A stretch of 64,000 nt of DNA from Metopolophium dirhodum (Eukaryota > Arthropoda > Insecta > Hemiptera > Aphididae). Below the pieces are notes generated by a model, which saw only the letters and a program-made list of their open reading frames with translations, ran no database searches and had not been told where the DNA came from. Of the stretch, positions 10,816 to 22,212 are shown piece by piece. Within the stretch, counting starts at the first letter, position 1, and the number at the start of each line of letters is the position of its first letter. The translations under genes were made by a program, and so were the position numbers. Where the stretch lies: the NCBI RefSeq assembly GCF_019925205.1, contig NC_083568.1, positions 25,480,393-25,544,392 on the forward strand. The letters run 5' to 3'.

Positions 10816-11978
10816 ATAAATAATATAGGTAAGAAAACGGTTAAGCGCATTATATTTCTATTTTAATTCGAATTTATTGCATGTTAATATAAATATACAG
10901 TTTAGATACGTAGTAATTAGCATAAGATATACAATATATAACCACACAAGTGTTTAAAATATAAGGAGATCGCACTTATTACATTAATGATATATATTTT
11001 TTTTTTTTTGTCACCTGAAATTTAATATACAAGAAGTCACACTGCACCATAATTTTAAATATGTCACTATTTATGATGATAAAATATCAAATTAACATTT
11101 GGTAACGTGACTCTTATGAACAATTGTACGGGAAAAATAAAAATTCTAATAACAAAAATAATTACAATAAAAAACGGCTTTAATTAACTCTGGTTAATAA
11201 TCAACTATACAATAATTCTAAGGATATTTTTATAATGTTAACCTAAAAGTCAAGTTTCAGATACCTACAGGAGAAGTCAAATACCAGTATAGTGGAGTTA
11301 CCAACCTAACTTAACCAACAGTATTCAAATTATATAATTAAATATAGATTAAGGTTATTGTATTAAAACTATGATATTAATTATGGGATAAATGTTTATA
11401 TCTTTTATTTTTATTTTTTTTTTAATATTATATTAAGTTATTTCGGGTATTTGTATCATCAGACATACTCATATTGTCGATTATAACTATTAAATAGAAA
11501 AATTATTAAGTAACAAAATAAAAAATAAAATATAATCAAATGTATAGAGTGTAATACAAACACTATTTGGATAAATAAAAAGTATTAGCCTCTGGCATAG
11601 TAGAAATACTTGCAAGCAAATAGTACTTATAATACACAAATAGTCTGCACTTTGTTAATAAAGAAATATTGTTTTGGAGGGACATCCAGTTAAAATAGAG
11701 TTTAATAATGATAATTGACAATATGGGGAATATTAGTTAAGAATAGAGATAGTAGAGTTTACTAAAGTATAGTATATAGGATGTGAAAAATAAAATTTAT
11801 TGTTGTAAAATATAATAAAAAAATGTAAGTTTTCAAACATATCAACTAACAAATCCACGAAGAAGCATTGTTCAATCACAAAAAAACTTCAATCAACCTC
11901 CACCTTCACCATATTCAATCAATCCAGTCGGACAAGGGATAAAAACAATGTTTATATTCAAAATTTTTTTTTGTTTCT
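10816..11978. other. Non-coding 3' region of the Gypsy element
   Basis: About 1.2 kb of AT-rich sequence with no frame on either strand above background. No envelope-like gene is visible. It may be a long 3' leader or decayed sequence. Confidence 0.6.
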
Positions 11979-11990
11979 AAAGGGAGGGGG
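11979..11990 (+). other. Polypurine tract
   Basis: AAAGGGAGGGGG three bases before the 3' LTR, the expected plus-strand primer. Mirror 34076-34087. Confidence 0.85.
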
Positions 11991-11993
11991 TAA

Positions 11994-12446
11994 TGTAACA
12001 ATTATAAATATAAATATGTTACATGACACCTATGTATATAATACGAACTCTACCGTATGTACGATTAACTGCTGACCGATACATTAATATTAAAACACAC
12101 ACATAATTGTAAGGCCCAAGGCCAACACACACAATGTATTAGTAAGTTAGTTCGGTGTGCACCTTAGACCTCAATACACACTACGATTACCGGACTCCGT
12201 ATGACTACGATACAGTTACATAGTATAATAGAACATAGTTGCTATATTTGTGAGTATTAATATTTATAAGTGTTTAGTAGACAATAAAACATAATTATAA
12301 CTGAAAAGGAATCCTAGTAATTTAAATATATTTAAGATCCTGATATCTACATATCTGCCCCTGGCTACGGTATTTATATCTATAGGATCCTACGATTCTC
12401 CCTGGATATCTTATATTTAACTGGTCGTTCCCCCGACCACGTTACA
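11994..12446 (+). repeat. 3' LTR, Gypsy element (left arm)
   Basis: 453 bp, TGTAACAATT to CGTTACA, followed by TCTT at 12447-12450, which repeats the TCTT at 6625-6628. Confidence 0.93.
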
Positions 12447-12450
12447 TCTT

Positions 12451-12849
12451 AAAACCCAAGTATTTAATGCCCGTATCCCGTATGCATAGAAAATGTATGT
12501 TCCACATTTAACGAAAACTAAAACTATCGTGACGGAACTGAATATTACGAAGAACGTATAAAACAAAAATAATCGTCACCAAGTGATAGGTATAATCTGC
12601 TATGTACTTACAAATCATATTAAATAACATTAATCATTATGTATTTTCTTATTTTGTTAGGTAGGTATAAAAACCTACCTTCCTACTTATAAAAGCATTA
12701 CCTAATCATTGATTTAAAATATTAAAAATTATTCTACTATAACAATAAATTAACAGTTGTAGGCAAAGTATTATAATTTAAGGTATTTTTCATAATATCC
12801 TAATTTTTGTACACCTATAACAACTGGATTTTAAAAACTACTCTACGTC
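12451..12849. other. AT-rich sequence right of the Gypsy insertion; nothing recognised
   Basis: Continues the target locus. No gene or named repeat seen; contains the TACCTA-type simple sequence common through the window. Confidence 0.5.
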
Positions 12850-13215
12850 TAGCGGGTATATAAGTTTGTCTGACAATAAATATTTACATTAGGTCTACCG
12901 CCTCAACAGAGTAGAAGGACAAGACTTACGTAATTATTTATTCTTCCGGCGAAACGCGTTCCCTTCGAGTGTATAATATTGTCTAGTGTGTGAGCTGTGC
13001 ATCTCCGCCAAGGAAAATGCCGCGCGCGTCTTCATATCTCCGATCCAAAAGTTCAGTCTGGAAGTATTGAGATAAATGACATTTATAAAAATAGGCACCT
13101 AGTTTAATAACCAGAATGAAACGAAATATGTGAGTACGTATTGAAATTGCTGTTCGTCTTCAGACGATTGTCATTTGCCATAGATTATTTATAATTATAA
13201 CCTCACCGTCCTAAT
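12850..13215 (-). repeat. Repeat-family unit B with exon-like block and GTAAGT donor
   Basis: On the minus strand: CTATGGCAAATGACAATCG (near 13180), then GGAGATATGAAGACGCG, then CGCGTTTCGCCGGAAGAAT, AAATAATTAC and the donor GTAAGTCTTG at 12929. One frame across the block ends GTRFAGRINNY, comparable with FTGRVDVY in unit D. It shares the ATGGCAA block with C and D. The block is CpG-rich compared with its AT-rich surroundings. Mirror about 32860-33215. Confidence 0.5.
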
Positions 13216-13571
13216 CATAGAAAATATATATATGGTCCTAACCGATGGATGATGGATATTTTTACATTATCTTCAAAAAAACATTTATTTGTTTCTACTA
13301 GACGTAAATGCGGTAAATTGAATTCAAATTTATAATATAGATAACGGTTTTTTTACTTGATATCCATTTATTTATTACTTGGTTTATAAACAAATTCTAA
13401 TTGATATAAAATAGTAATTATATAAAAATAGTTTTATTGATCCCAATATTTAAAAATTATGTTTCAAATAAAATAATAAAAAAAATTTAAGAAATACCTA
13501 TTAATTAATATGTATTACCTAAATAACAAAATAACTAAATAAATTCGTGTTTTTTTAAAAAATTTTCACGT

Positions 13572-13584
13572 CCCCCCCCCCCCC
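13572..13584. repeat. Poly-C tract, length differs between arms
   Basis: 13 C here and 19 G at 32473-32491 in the mirror arm. A second run differs too: 4 C near 13676-13679 against 9 G near 32373-32381. Confidence 0.9.
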
Positions 13585-14639
13585 TTTACGAAATTGTGTC
13601 ACTCCTCCTTAGAGTGGTGTGCCCCTTAGTTTAAGAGCCCTTGAAAAAGTGCATGTTAAAAAATCAGCCATATCCTCCCCTTGACATAATCATTTGACTC
13701 ATTTAGCTACTTTATGAATTAAAAACGATACATTGAACGTACAAAACTGTACCTACCTACATAATAGTTATCAACCTATTAACCCATCAATAATATTATA
13801 TTTTTTATTGTGTACACTAATCGATTGGTATATACAAAATAACGTTAAATTATAAATAGGACGTGGATTTAAATGCATTAAAAATAAGAAAAATGCCTTA
13901 AAAATACGATTTAATGCACTTATATTACAAAGCTTAATAAAATGGCCAGAAAAATTAAAAGTCCAATTTAAACGAATATAAAATAGAATTTAGATAAGTG
14001 TATAGGTAGTGTATTCATTATATTTTGAATTTCATTATAGCACATCAGTCGATCAGATGCTATTTAATATTTTAAAATAAAAAAATTCGACGGTAATTCC
14101 ATATTGGCAAGTGTTGTTTTCTATAACTGAAGACTAAATTAGAGTCTTGTAATGTACCTACCTATATTTAAAAAATAAATAAATATAATAATAACTGTTG
14201 AACTTTTAGGGACATAATAGGTAACACATTCGTGTATGTAGTATTACACTATTTATATACCTAAACGAGTATATGAGTAGGTATATTATTCATAAGTGCG
14301 CACACGTCAGGATAGGCAGTCGACCATTCCGTGAATATACTTTTATGTGTACATGGTTATACATCCCTAATCCCTATGATATAGAATATAGATATTAGGT
14401 GAACAATAGAAGTTAAGTTTGTGACACCAAATTAATAGTTACCTATAACTTATAACGTTGTATTTGGAAAAAAAATTACCAGTTATTAATTAAAATTTTA
14501 TCTTATGACTATTATCAGTTATAAGTCATAACATATATTTCTATAAATTAAACCAAAATATTTATATATTTATATTAAGTACCCTGTATAGAGGTATGCA
14601 CCTATTAATTATAATTATTCTACAAACAGGGACTGGAAA
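13585..14639. other. AT-rich sequence between units B and C; nothing recognised
   Basis: No coding frame or named element. Contains TACCTA-rich simple sequence and an AATGCATTAAAAAT-type stretch near 13870-13915. Confidence 0.5.
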
Positions 14640-15142
14640 AACGACGACGGCGTTTATATCTCGCGTATTTTATACATTTCTAGTCCGGAACTAAAATATG
14701 CGCCTACAACACTTGGATAGCACATTTTTCGTGACATTAAATATTTGTTTTAAGTCTTAAAAGTAAATTTAAGCCCCAAAAGAATATAAAAACAAACTTA
14801 CTTTAATTATCGACTCCTTCGGCGGAATCCGTGACGTGTGTGAACTGCGACGCCCATGAGGAAACGCTCCAGAATACAGCCAGAATTTAGAATATTGTGA
14901 TTTATGAAAAATAAAATTATACGAAACGCAGTAAGTTCTTTGCTTATTGAAATTTTAGAATTTTTAATCGACTGTGTCTTCTGCAACGACTTTGAGATTT
15001 GCCATAGATTAAATAAATAAATGATAGATATTATACTAGGTACGTCAATATGTTGAATCCACGGATAGAATATAATGCAACTTTTTATATCAAAGAGTTC
15101 TGTGTTAAGGACCAATTTGTTCATTGAAATTTGATATGACAA
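14640..15142 (-). repeat. Repeat-family unit C with exon-like block and GTAAGT donor
   Basis: On the minus strand a 111-residue open frame (15142-14807) runs into the exon-like block and ends at TAA just before the donor GTAAGTTTGTTTTT (first base pairs with 14801). The block includes ATGGCAAATCTCAAAGTCG at about 15004 in another frame, and GGATTCCGCCGAAGGAGTCG. Beyond the donor, TGTATAAAATACGCGAGA matches unit D. The open frame is unlike any family I know and may be chance, but its preservation in both arms makes it worth recording. Mirror 30911-31430, + strand. Confidence 0.45.
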
Positions 15143-16299
15143 TAAACCAAAATAGTTTATAATTTTGAATTTGAATTATAATAATATGATATAGGTATTA
15201 TTTAAATTATTATTTTCGTTTATCAATTTAATTATTGATTATGGTAGTGAATAGATATCAGAAGCACAAGAATATTTTGATAAGAGCATATTGTATTTTA
15301 TGAAATATTAAATAAAAATGTGATTACTGGATTTTAGAGTTAACATAAAGCCATAAACGTATAGAGTAAATTCATCAAATACTATAATACCAACTATATT
15401 TTTACAATGATGTGTGTTTTTTTTTTTAATATTTTTAATTATTTTTTATTGTGGTCTGTGATAAGTATTCGTAATAAAGATTCAATTTTCATATATAATA
15501 TTTTATTATAGGCACTCAGTATGTAATCATATGTTTATATTTAGTTTAATTTAATTGTAGGTATTTAGTAAATAATAATAGGTATACGAAATTGTGTTTT
15601 CGAATAACAATTTATTGTTTGTATTAATACCTACACCATAATAGGGAACTAAAATTTTGTAAATGATGTACAAATGTATTTTTGGTGTTTTAAGGCTGCT
15701 GTAAGATCAATTTAAGAGAATCCTTGCATTAAACTGTTAGGATTATTTGATATGAATAATTATTTTATTACATATAGGTTTATTACATATTGGTAAGTCG
15801 ATCAGAAACTATATTTACACTGAATGTTAATAGTAAAAAGCTATTAAAAAATCTATTATTTGTATTTATTTGTTAATAATAATTAATACTTAAATATTAG
15901 CAGTAATCTTGTTCCTTTTACAAAATGTTTTTTAATTATTTTTAATTTAATTTACATTTATCATTTATCCAGAAAAGAGTTTGTTTTAAGACTGTCTGCC
16001 TTGATAACAACTAATTTAATTTAGAGTGTATTGTTATATTATATTATAATGAAATTAATAATTATAGTAAAATATATAATTGCAAGACATTTAATACCTA
16101 TATCTATAGCCATCTAGGGTATAAACTACACTAAAAAAGGTGTAAGTATGCTAATAAAATATATGAGATGTATAATGTATTTATGTATATAAAAATATAA
16201 AATATAAAGATTAATAACATTATATTGTTTTAAATACTTCGCGCAAACCTAAGGTGATACCCGGCGTATTGTATAGCATGCAAAAAGGTGCGTATTAAA
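15143..16299. other. AT-rich sequence between units C and D; nothing recognised
   Basis: No gene seen. ACAATGATGTGTGTTTTTT at about 15406 also occurs at about 18850 in the spacer, so part of this stretch is a dispersed repeat fragment. Confidence 0.5.
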
Positions 16300-17170
16300 C
16301 TTGTCGTGGTGAAACGAAGACGGTCTCGCGTATTTTATACATTGCGCTATTGGGATTAAACTTATAAATGCTTGTACGGCACGTAGTTAACAGATTGTCC
16401 GTGGCAATAAATATTTAATTTTAGTCTAAAAAGTAAATGTAAAATAGTAGGTAATAATATGAAAACAAACTTACTCGTAAACATCTACTCTTCCGGTGAA
16501 ACGTATAGCTAGAGTGCCGCCATCGCCGAAGAAACAGCTATCTTCATCCATCTTTATCTAATCATCTCACTCCGATGAGCTAAAACTTGAAAGTATCGAA
16601 ATATTTTATGAAAAAAACGAAATTTGCGAGTTTGTGTTACAACTTATCCGGTTTAACGAACTGTCCGTTTATACCTATTTGTGGCCTATTATTTTTTCGT
16701 TCACTGAAATCAAAATATACAATATATTATATTTATAATACAATAGTATTGCTGAAATTATTAGAATTGTTAACCGTCGCCGACGAATTTCGACAATTGA
16801 CGATTGCCATAGATATCATAAAATATATTATTTACTATGATAAATCCAAAGAACTTATATATTATTATATAAGTACTCAGTAAACCTATACGGTATATTT
16901 ATAAATCGTATGTTCTTTTACAGAAATCTTTGTGATCTGCAATGCACCTATTCTGGTTTTCTATTTCAATTATAGTTCACATGCCAAATTTAACTATACA
17001 ATAACTGGTCCGCAAGTTTATTGAATAGATATTCTAATACATTCTCCCACCAGTGCCAATAGACAAAGTGTTTGAGAAGTTATATTTTTTTGGTACCTAA
17101 TTAATTCACAATATGAATTATTATAAGTTACCTATGTAGGTACTTGTCCAAAACTCGACTACCTGCAAAT
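16300..17170 (-). repeat. Repeat-family unit D with exon-like block; spans the palindrome breakpoint
   Basis: On the minus strand: ATGGCAATCGTCAATTGTCG at about 16810, then ATGGATGAAGATAGCTG, GGCGATGGCGGCACTCTAGC, CGTTTCACCGGAAGAGTAGA, TGTTTACGA and the donor GTAAGTTTG (first base pairs with 16474). The frame over the block reads MDEDSCFFGDGGTLAIRFTG then RVDVYE. Homology with unit A continues past 16957 to about 17165, so the unit is whole on the left but truncated at 29096 on the right. It is the most gene-like of the four units. The function of the family is unknown to me. Confidence 0.55.
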
Positions 17171-17484
17171 CATTGGTTTTTATGGTGTAGCTTTACGAAG
17201 TTCACGATTTTCGGTGTTTTACGCACCCGTAAAACGCTTAAAGTTTACCGAGCTTAAGTATTATAAATTAATTTTTTTTTTAATCTAGGTAAATCAACGT
17301 TTTAAAATTGATGATGCAAAAATATTTCTGACACCCACCCATGGTGGTTTTACATAACAAGTCGAGGGATGTTTTTGATTTTAATTGTTCGAGCAAGTGC
17401 AGTGTGGTACACCGGTTACATATGAAAATACCAAAAATTTCAATTAGTTATAATACATATAACTTAAAAATAAGACTGACCGCC

Positions 17485-17719
17485 AAGTTCAGACTTCTCT
17501 GTCGTTTTCAGTTAAAAACTAATGATGCTCGCCAATTATTTTTTGCAATATCGTTATTAATTCGTTGTTACTTGTAATATATACATATGCCTATTTTAAA
17601 AATATTATTCGTGGATCATTGAAACGTCTAAAATATATTATCATATACAAACACGATAATAAACAAATAATAATAATTCAACTTAACCGGCTACGGTATT
17701 AATAATATTTAATAATATC
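17485..17719 (+). repeat. Direct repeat pair, copy 1 (copy 2 at 18403-18644)
   Basis: From AAGTTCAGACTTCTCTGTCG to AATAATATTTAATAATATC. The second copy is near-identical, with a few substitutions and about 7 extra bases (GTAATTACTA against ATC). Spacing is about 918 bp. Function unknown; probably a tandem duplication or transposon ends. Confidence 0.85.
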
Positions 17720-17826
17720 AGTTATTAATATAATCAGTTGACGCTCTATGCGTTAGCTTATCAAAAAATTGTAAATCTATTATAGTACCTACTTAAACAT
17801 TATTATATACTACCAGTTCCGCATCT

Positions 17827-17919
17827 CAACATTTTACAGCCTGGCGTAAAAAATAAATTTGTATCTCCTACAGCTACGGGGGCTAACGTGGGATAAATCC
17901 TCATAAACTTTTTAGATTT
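17827..17919 (+). repeat. 93-bp direct repeat, spacer-left copy (partner 29001-29093)
   Basis: CAACATTTTACAGCCTGGCG to AACTTTTTAGATTT. One mismatch with 29001-29093 (GGGGGCTAAC against GGGGGCCAAC). The partner copy ends two bases before the right palindrome arm starts. Confidence 0.92.
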
Positions 17920-18402
17920 TGAGCAAAGAAAAAAATCTACAAGCTTAAAATAAAGTATTTATTTTTTTTTTAATATTTTTTATTAATTTCATGAACTCTA
18001 CTCTACTTTACTCTTCCCGTCAAAATAATTATTGTTTAGATAATTATTGTTGATAAAGTTAGGTGCCTATTTTAATTTAAATCATTTTATTTATTTTATT
18101 ACTATTTATTATTAATTTTTTATTAATATTAAACATGCTGTTAAGTATTATTTTATCACGTTTTAATAGATATATGGTTTTACATGTTATAGAATAATAA
18201 TTAAATATTTTGAGGTTTATAGAGATGCATCATTATTTGAGATGTTGTAAGGTATGCATACCTAAAATCTATTAAGATTGAATTTTTGCCTGACTACATA
18301 ATTTTTCTGAGCCGGAAAGAAAATATTATTTTTTAAATTGGTCTTAACAGTATCGGCCACTATCATGGCAATGTGATATTATTATTAAGTTATTAAGTTT
18401 AT

Positions 18403-18644
18403 AAGTTCAGACTTCCCTGTCGTTTTCAGTTAAAAACGAATGATTCTCGCCAATTATTTTTTGCAATATCGTTATTAATTCGTTGTTACTTGTAATATAT
18501 ACATATGCCTATTTTAAAAATATTATTCGTGGGTAATTACTAATTGAAACGTCTAAAATATATTATCATATACAAATACGATAATAAACAAATAATAATA
18601 ATTCAACTTAACCGGCTACGGTATTAATAATATTTAATAATATC
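18403..18644 (+). repeat. Direct repeat pair, copy 2
   Basis: Second copy of 17485-17719; see that entry. Confidence 0.85.
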
Positions 18645-18763
18645 TATATAAATATAGTATACAATATCCTAGGCTGACAAATCGTCTCCACTTAAAATCG
18701 TTTTTCGTATACTATGATATTATATCATTGAATAATTCAAATTTAACATTATCCATAACAGTC

Positions 18764-19622
18764 ACCCACTTGTAACCTACTGTTCAGCAGAGACACTTCC
18801 AATTTTTTTTTTTAGATTCTGAGGGAAGCGATGAATGTATTGATTTTACAATGATGTGTGTTTTTTTTATTTTTTTTTTTTGTGTCTGTCATCACCATTA
18901 AGGACAGTAAAAGTGCTTGAATTTTCTTTAACAGTAACTTTTCTGATAGGAAAGTGAATCTAGTTGGTACTATGGGGGGTCAAAAGTAAAATTTTTCCAG
19001 TAGTTTTCAAAAGCGACGTGAAAAACAAACGAAAAACGGAATTTTTTACGCAAAGACCGTTTTCGAGAAAATCGATTTTGGTTTTTGGTGCAACTCTAAA
19101 ACAAATGACCGTAGGTACATTAAATTTTGACTGAATGCTTATATTAGCATTTTCTATACACCATAACGTTTTCCAAATATTTTGACATATTTTGAGCTGT
19201 TTACGGACATTTTCAGTTTTCAATTTTTTTAGTTTTTTTTTCTATAAATATCAATAAAATTTTATCTGTAGAGTAAAAAAGCTTGAAAATTTAATAGAAG
19301 GCTCCTAAGTTATTGTTTCAAAGGCAGATGAAAAAAATTAAAAATCCTTGGTCACAGTTTTTATTTATAAGCATTTAAAGTTCAAATTTTGACAAAATAC
19401 TGAAAAATCACGAAAATTAGCAAATTATTTTGAGTTGAGAATTCATAAAAATTTTTCTTTTTAAATCTAAGATTTGAAAATGTAATATAAGATTACTCAT
19501 AAGTTTGTCTACCTTTATCAAAAAAAAAATGTTTACAAGAAAGTCAAATTAAATTTTTATGAACGTTTGAAACCATTACAGTGCCCCACTCGTAACCTAC
19601 TGTACAGCAGAGTGACTTCCAC
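18764..19622. repeat. Dispersed repeat with related ends (GTAACCTACTGT..CAGCAGAG)
   Basis: CACTTGTAACCTACTGTTCAG at about 18767 and CACTCGTAACCTACTGTACAG at about 19583 are diverged direct copies about 815 bp apart. The interior (TTTTGAGCTGTTTACGGACA at about 19190) has a further diverged relative at 27520-27660. No conserved coding frame. It looks like an abundant old aphid repeat. Confidence 0.55.
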
Positions 19623-20022
19623 TTACCCACCTTTTTTTAATTGCCCTCCCTTTTTATATAATTCCTGATAAACGAGTTTTGGATAAGTACTTACCTACAT
19701 AATAGGTACCTGTCCTACCTATATTAATTAAAAACTATTTTTAACACGACGTATTTACTTATTATTTTTGTCTTTCAGTTTATCTAATTTTGTATGATTA
19801 AAATATGTTTCCTTTATACCCAAATAATTTTTAAGTACCTACAAATAATATAGAACTCAATTTTATTTTAACAATAAATACTTTTATTAATACAGTGTTG
19901 ACTTTGTAGATGGGTAGTAATAAATTAACTGTACATTCAGGATTACATGCATTCAGGTGAATAATTATAAGATTGCAATGATAGATGTAAGATGTAAGAT
20001 GTATTGTTGATTCATCAATACG

Positions 20023-20610
20023 ATGCTGGGTGGACTTGAGGACTTCCCATGTTCAGTGACCGGCGTCGACCCGTTTTGTGGCACAGCGGAAACTTCGTAC
20101 AGCTGACTGTTCGACAAAGACACTGTAATATTATTTGAAAAATATTATTTCTACTTAATCGTAATAACTGGGTATAATGAGTTTAATATTATATTATATT
20201 ACAATAAATATTAAGTACCTATAATATTAGCTTCTAATAATTGGGACGTCAGTTTTGTAGATATTGATCCGGACAAAATGATGCTGGCCCAGCGCTATGC
20301 CACGGTTTATGGCGTACCTATCCGATGAAATTGTTGGAGACTCTTTCAAACTGGGCAATCTGATAAACGGTGACGTGATCGTTACTTCGCGGCCATCATA
20401 GGGTAGACCAGATTACACAAAAATGTAGGTCATCGGGCTGTCAGCTGTATGTATGATAAAGTCCTGGAAGTGGGAATTACAATAGCCCCTAAAATGCTGT
20501 TACACCTCAACATTAATAAAAACAAAGAATGATTAAAAAATGGCAACGGAATTGGCCTACAAATCTGAAAATAAGTTTATGGACAGATAACTTCTCAACG
20601 TAATATTATG
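20023..20610 (+). pseudogene. TGS1-like: Trimethylguanosine synthase (TGS1-like) methyltransferase pseudogene
   Basis: TGS1 converts m7G caps of snRNA/snoRNA to trimethylguanosine using SAM. Visible pieces, in family order: VTGVDPFCGTAE at 20056 (SAM motif I, DxFCG type); after a possible intron of about 130 bp, NNWDVSFVDIDPDKMMLAQR at 20243 (post-I acidic motif), then YATVYGV; then, after a frameshift, DEIVGDSFKL and GDVIVTSRPS*GRPDY, which matches the catalytic PPWGGPDY box with the Trp replaced by TAG; then ITIAPKMLLHLN. The N-terminal part and C-terminus are missing or unrecognisable. Frameshifts plus the stop at the catalytic Trp mean it cannot encode an active enzyme. Both the intron-like gap and the presence of only one domain leave open whether it is a segmental or processed copy. 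Confidence 0.7.
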
Positions 20611-21250
20611 ACCGATCCAATAATAACTTTCCATAGGTACATCAGACCTATGTGCGACGGCTGCTCACCAACGTATCGACATCCACCAGATAACTTTGGT
20701 AAGTTTTCAAACTATACCGCTCATTCTTGCGGAATGCTAAAGAAAATTAATTTATTAGATAAATATTATACTATAACAATTTTTAAATATAGACGTTTTA
20801 AACTCACAGTTATGCAGATGGATGTCGACCGGTTTGGGAGCGACGTCTGATACGCCATTGTTCTAATGAATTCAAACATAAATAATATATTATTATAATA
20901 TTTTTATATGTATTGGTACGGTTAGGTATATTAAATTAATTAAGTAGGTATTATATTAATATAGTCTATTAATTATTTTTTTACTATGCTTTTATTGTAT
21001 TAAAATATACACAATGACTTACAACTTACATTATTGGACCGGACATACAGCAACGCCGAGTTGAGGTACCTGTCCATAAACACATTTTCATCAGCAAAAT
21101 ATAATATAAAATATAAAGTAAAGAAATGCATAAAGAAAAAACTGTATTTATTCATACAATTTTGAAATAATATTTACATTTTGGGTTTAGATGTTATTAA
21201 TGCGTGTGACTGGCAACCGTCAGTATTGTTGTAGAGAGACATAAAATTAT
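20611..21250. other. Sequence downstream of TGS1-like pseudogene
   Basis: A short frame at 20608-20850 has a GTAAGTTTTC donor-like site at about 20700 after an exon-like piece (CGACGGCTGCTCACC). I cannot assign it. The rest is AT-rich. Confidence 0.35.
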
Positions 21251-21355
21251 ACGTCACGTGGTTTACACTACGGTGTAAATATATCGATGATGCATGAGTT
21301 ATATAACTGCAGGTATATAAATACGAGTGGTTAACACAATCACTGCAGGATATAG

Positions 21356-21568
21356 ATGACGTCCGTCGGCATATTAGATTTTATTTCCCAAAAATCAATC
21401 CTCACTGGCCGTTGTAGCATTACGCAATCGGACGACCTCTTTGAGAACAGATACTGCAGCAGCCTTGGCACAAAGCATCTCGAGAATTTGATAACGATAT
21501 ATGATCTAAAGTCCTGCAACGAGACCTGCCAGACGACGCGTATGTTTAAAAAATTGCGAAAATCATAA
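21356..21568 (+). CDS. Hypothetical 70-residue reading frame
   Basis: Opens MTSVGILDFISQKS and contains four cysteines; no signal peptide or known domain. A TATATAAATA box lies at about 21313-21322 and an E-box CACGTG at about 21255, but the ATG is only about 34 bp past the TATA, too close for a normal leader. It sits in a non-AT-biased stretch, which is unusual here. It could be a chance frame inside a promoter or exon of a gene whose other parts are not recognisable. Confidence 0.2.
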   Translation: MTSVGILDFISQKSILTGRCSITQSDDLFENRYCSSLGTKHLENLITIYDLKSCNETCQTTRMFKKLRKS

Positions 21569-21769
21569 TTGGAATATATTTACGAGTGGAGGAAAAAATT
21601 GGGGTGAGCGTGCTTGGCCAATCGCCCTATACATATGTATTATAAATTATATAAATGGGATGCCGTGGTGTAATTTACGTAATAATAATATGTGCGAACC
21701 AAAAACGTTACGGCTCTACCCGTGCTGTAAACACAATATACGAGTGCGCCATCCCATTATATATACAGT

Positions 21770-22181
21770 ATACACACATAGACGATGAAATCTAAACGGA
21801 AAATCTCTATCTAACCCAAACTCGCGTATTCTCGATATACCGTAAAGTGTATATAATAAGTACGCCCCCATACACAGTCGCGCATACTATATTATATACA
21901 CGCATAACCCTCGCACACACGCAAAAATTGCGTTGCTCGGCGGAGAACAAACGAAGTGTTTCGAGTGTGTATAGGTTAGGCTTATATATATGCGTTTGTG
22001 TGGGATACATATATATATATATATATACATACGCGCGTGCAAGAGCGGTCATGTATGAGAGCACTTGTCAGACTAGATTTACAGGGCTCGCGTGCGGGTG
22101 TGCAGGTGGGGTAGAGGGGTGGAGGTTGAAGAAGCGATGATGACGATGCTGCAGCGGCCGAATACATACACTGCAATACAC

Positions 22182-22212
<31 letters not shown>

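Larger units (their letters stand above)
6629..12446 (+). mobile_element. Ty3/Gypsy-type LTR retrotransposon, left-arm copy, internally deleted
   Basis: A 5818-bp element with two 453-bp LTRs beginning TG and ending CA, flanked by the 4-bp target duplication TCTT (6625-6628 and 12447-12450). Order: LTR, primer-binding site, tandem-repeat leader, gag with CCHC knuckle, aspartic protease, two C2H2-like fingers, reverse transcriptase, integrase tail, polypurine tract, LTR. RNase H and the integrase core are absent, and no envelope gene is seen. Breaks: a protease/RT frameshift shared with the other arm, one extra T in RT, and Asn at the first catalytic Asp of RT. The element cannot supply its own machinery. 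The same element with the same target duplication sits in the right arm, so insertion predates the duplication. Confidence 0.93.
1..16957 (+). repeat. Left arm of giant inverted repeat (continues beyond window start)
   Basis: Base 1 pairs with base 46031 and base 16957 with base 29096; everything between is the reverse complement of the right arm with only scattered differences. The inner edge is sharp: after TTCTGGT at 16951-16957 the arms share nothing. The outer edge is not visible, because the left arm is cut by the window start. Observed differences include C13 (13572-13584) against G19 (32473-32491), about 33 bp in the Gypsy integrase tail present only on the left (near 10773-10806), and 4 bp in one LTR. 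The arm carries only transposon and repeat-family sequence. Its near identity with the other arm implies recent duplication, gene conversion or an assembly artefact. Confidence 0.95.

Noticed and set aside
10816..11978. Envelope gene in the Gypsy element
   Set aside because: No frame of useful length on either strand and no glycoprotein features.
16587..16883. 98-residue plus-strand frame and its mirror at 29170-29466
   Set aside because: Antisense shadow over unit D, whose donor and conserved block are on the other strand.
21640..21772. Hairpin from ATAAATGGGATG and CATCCCATTATAT
   Set aside because: Only about 11 paired bases across about 100 bp; expected by chance in AT-rich sequence.
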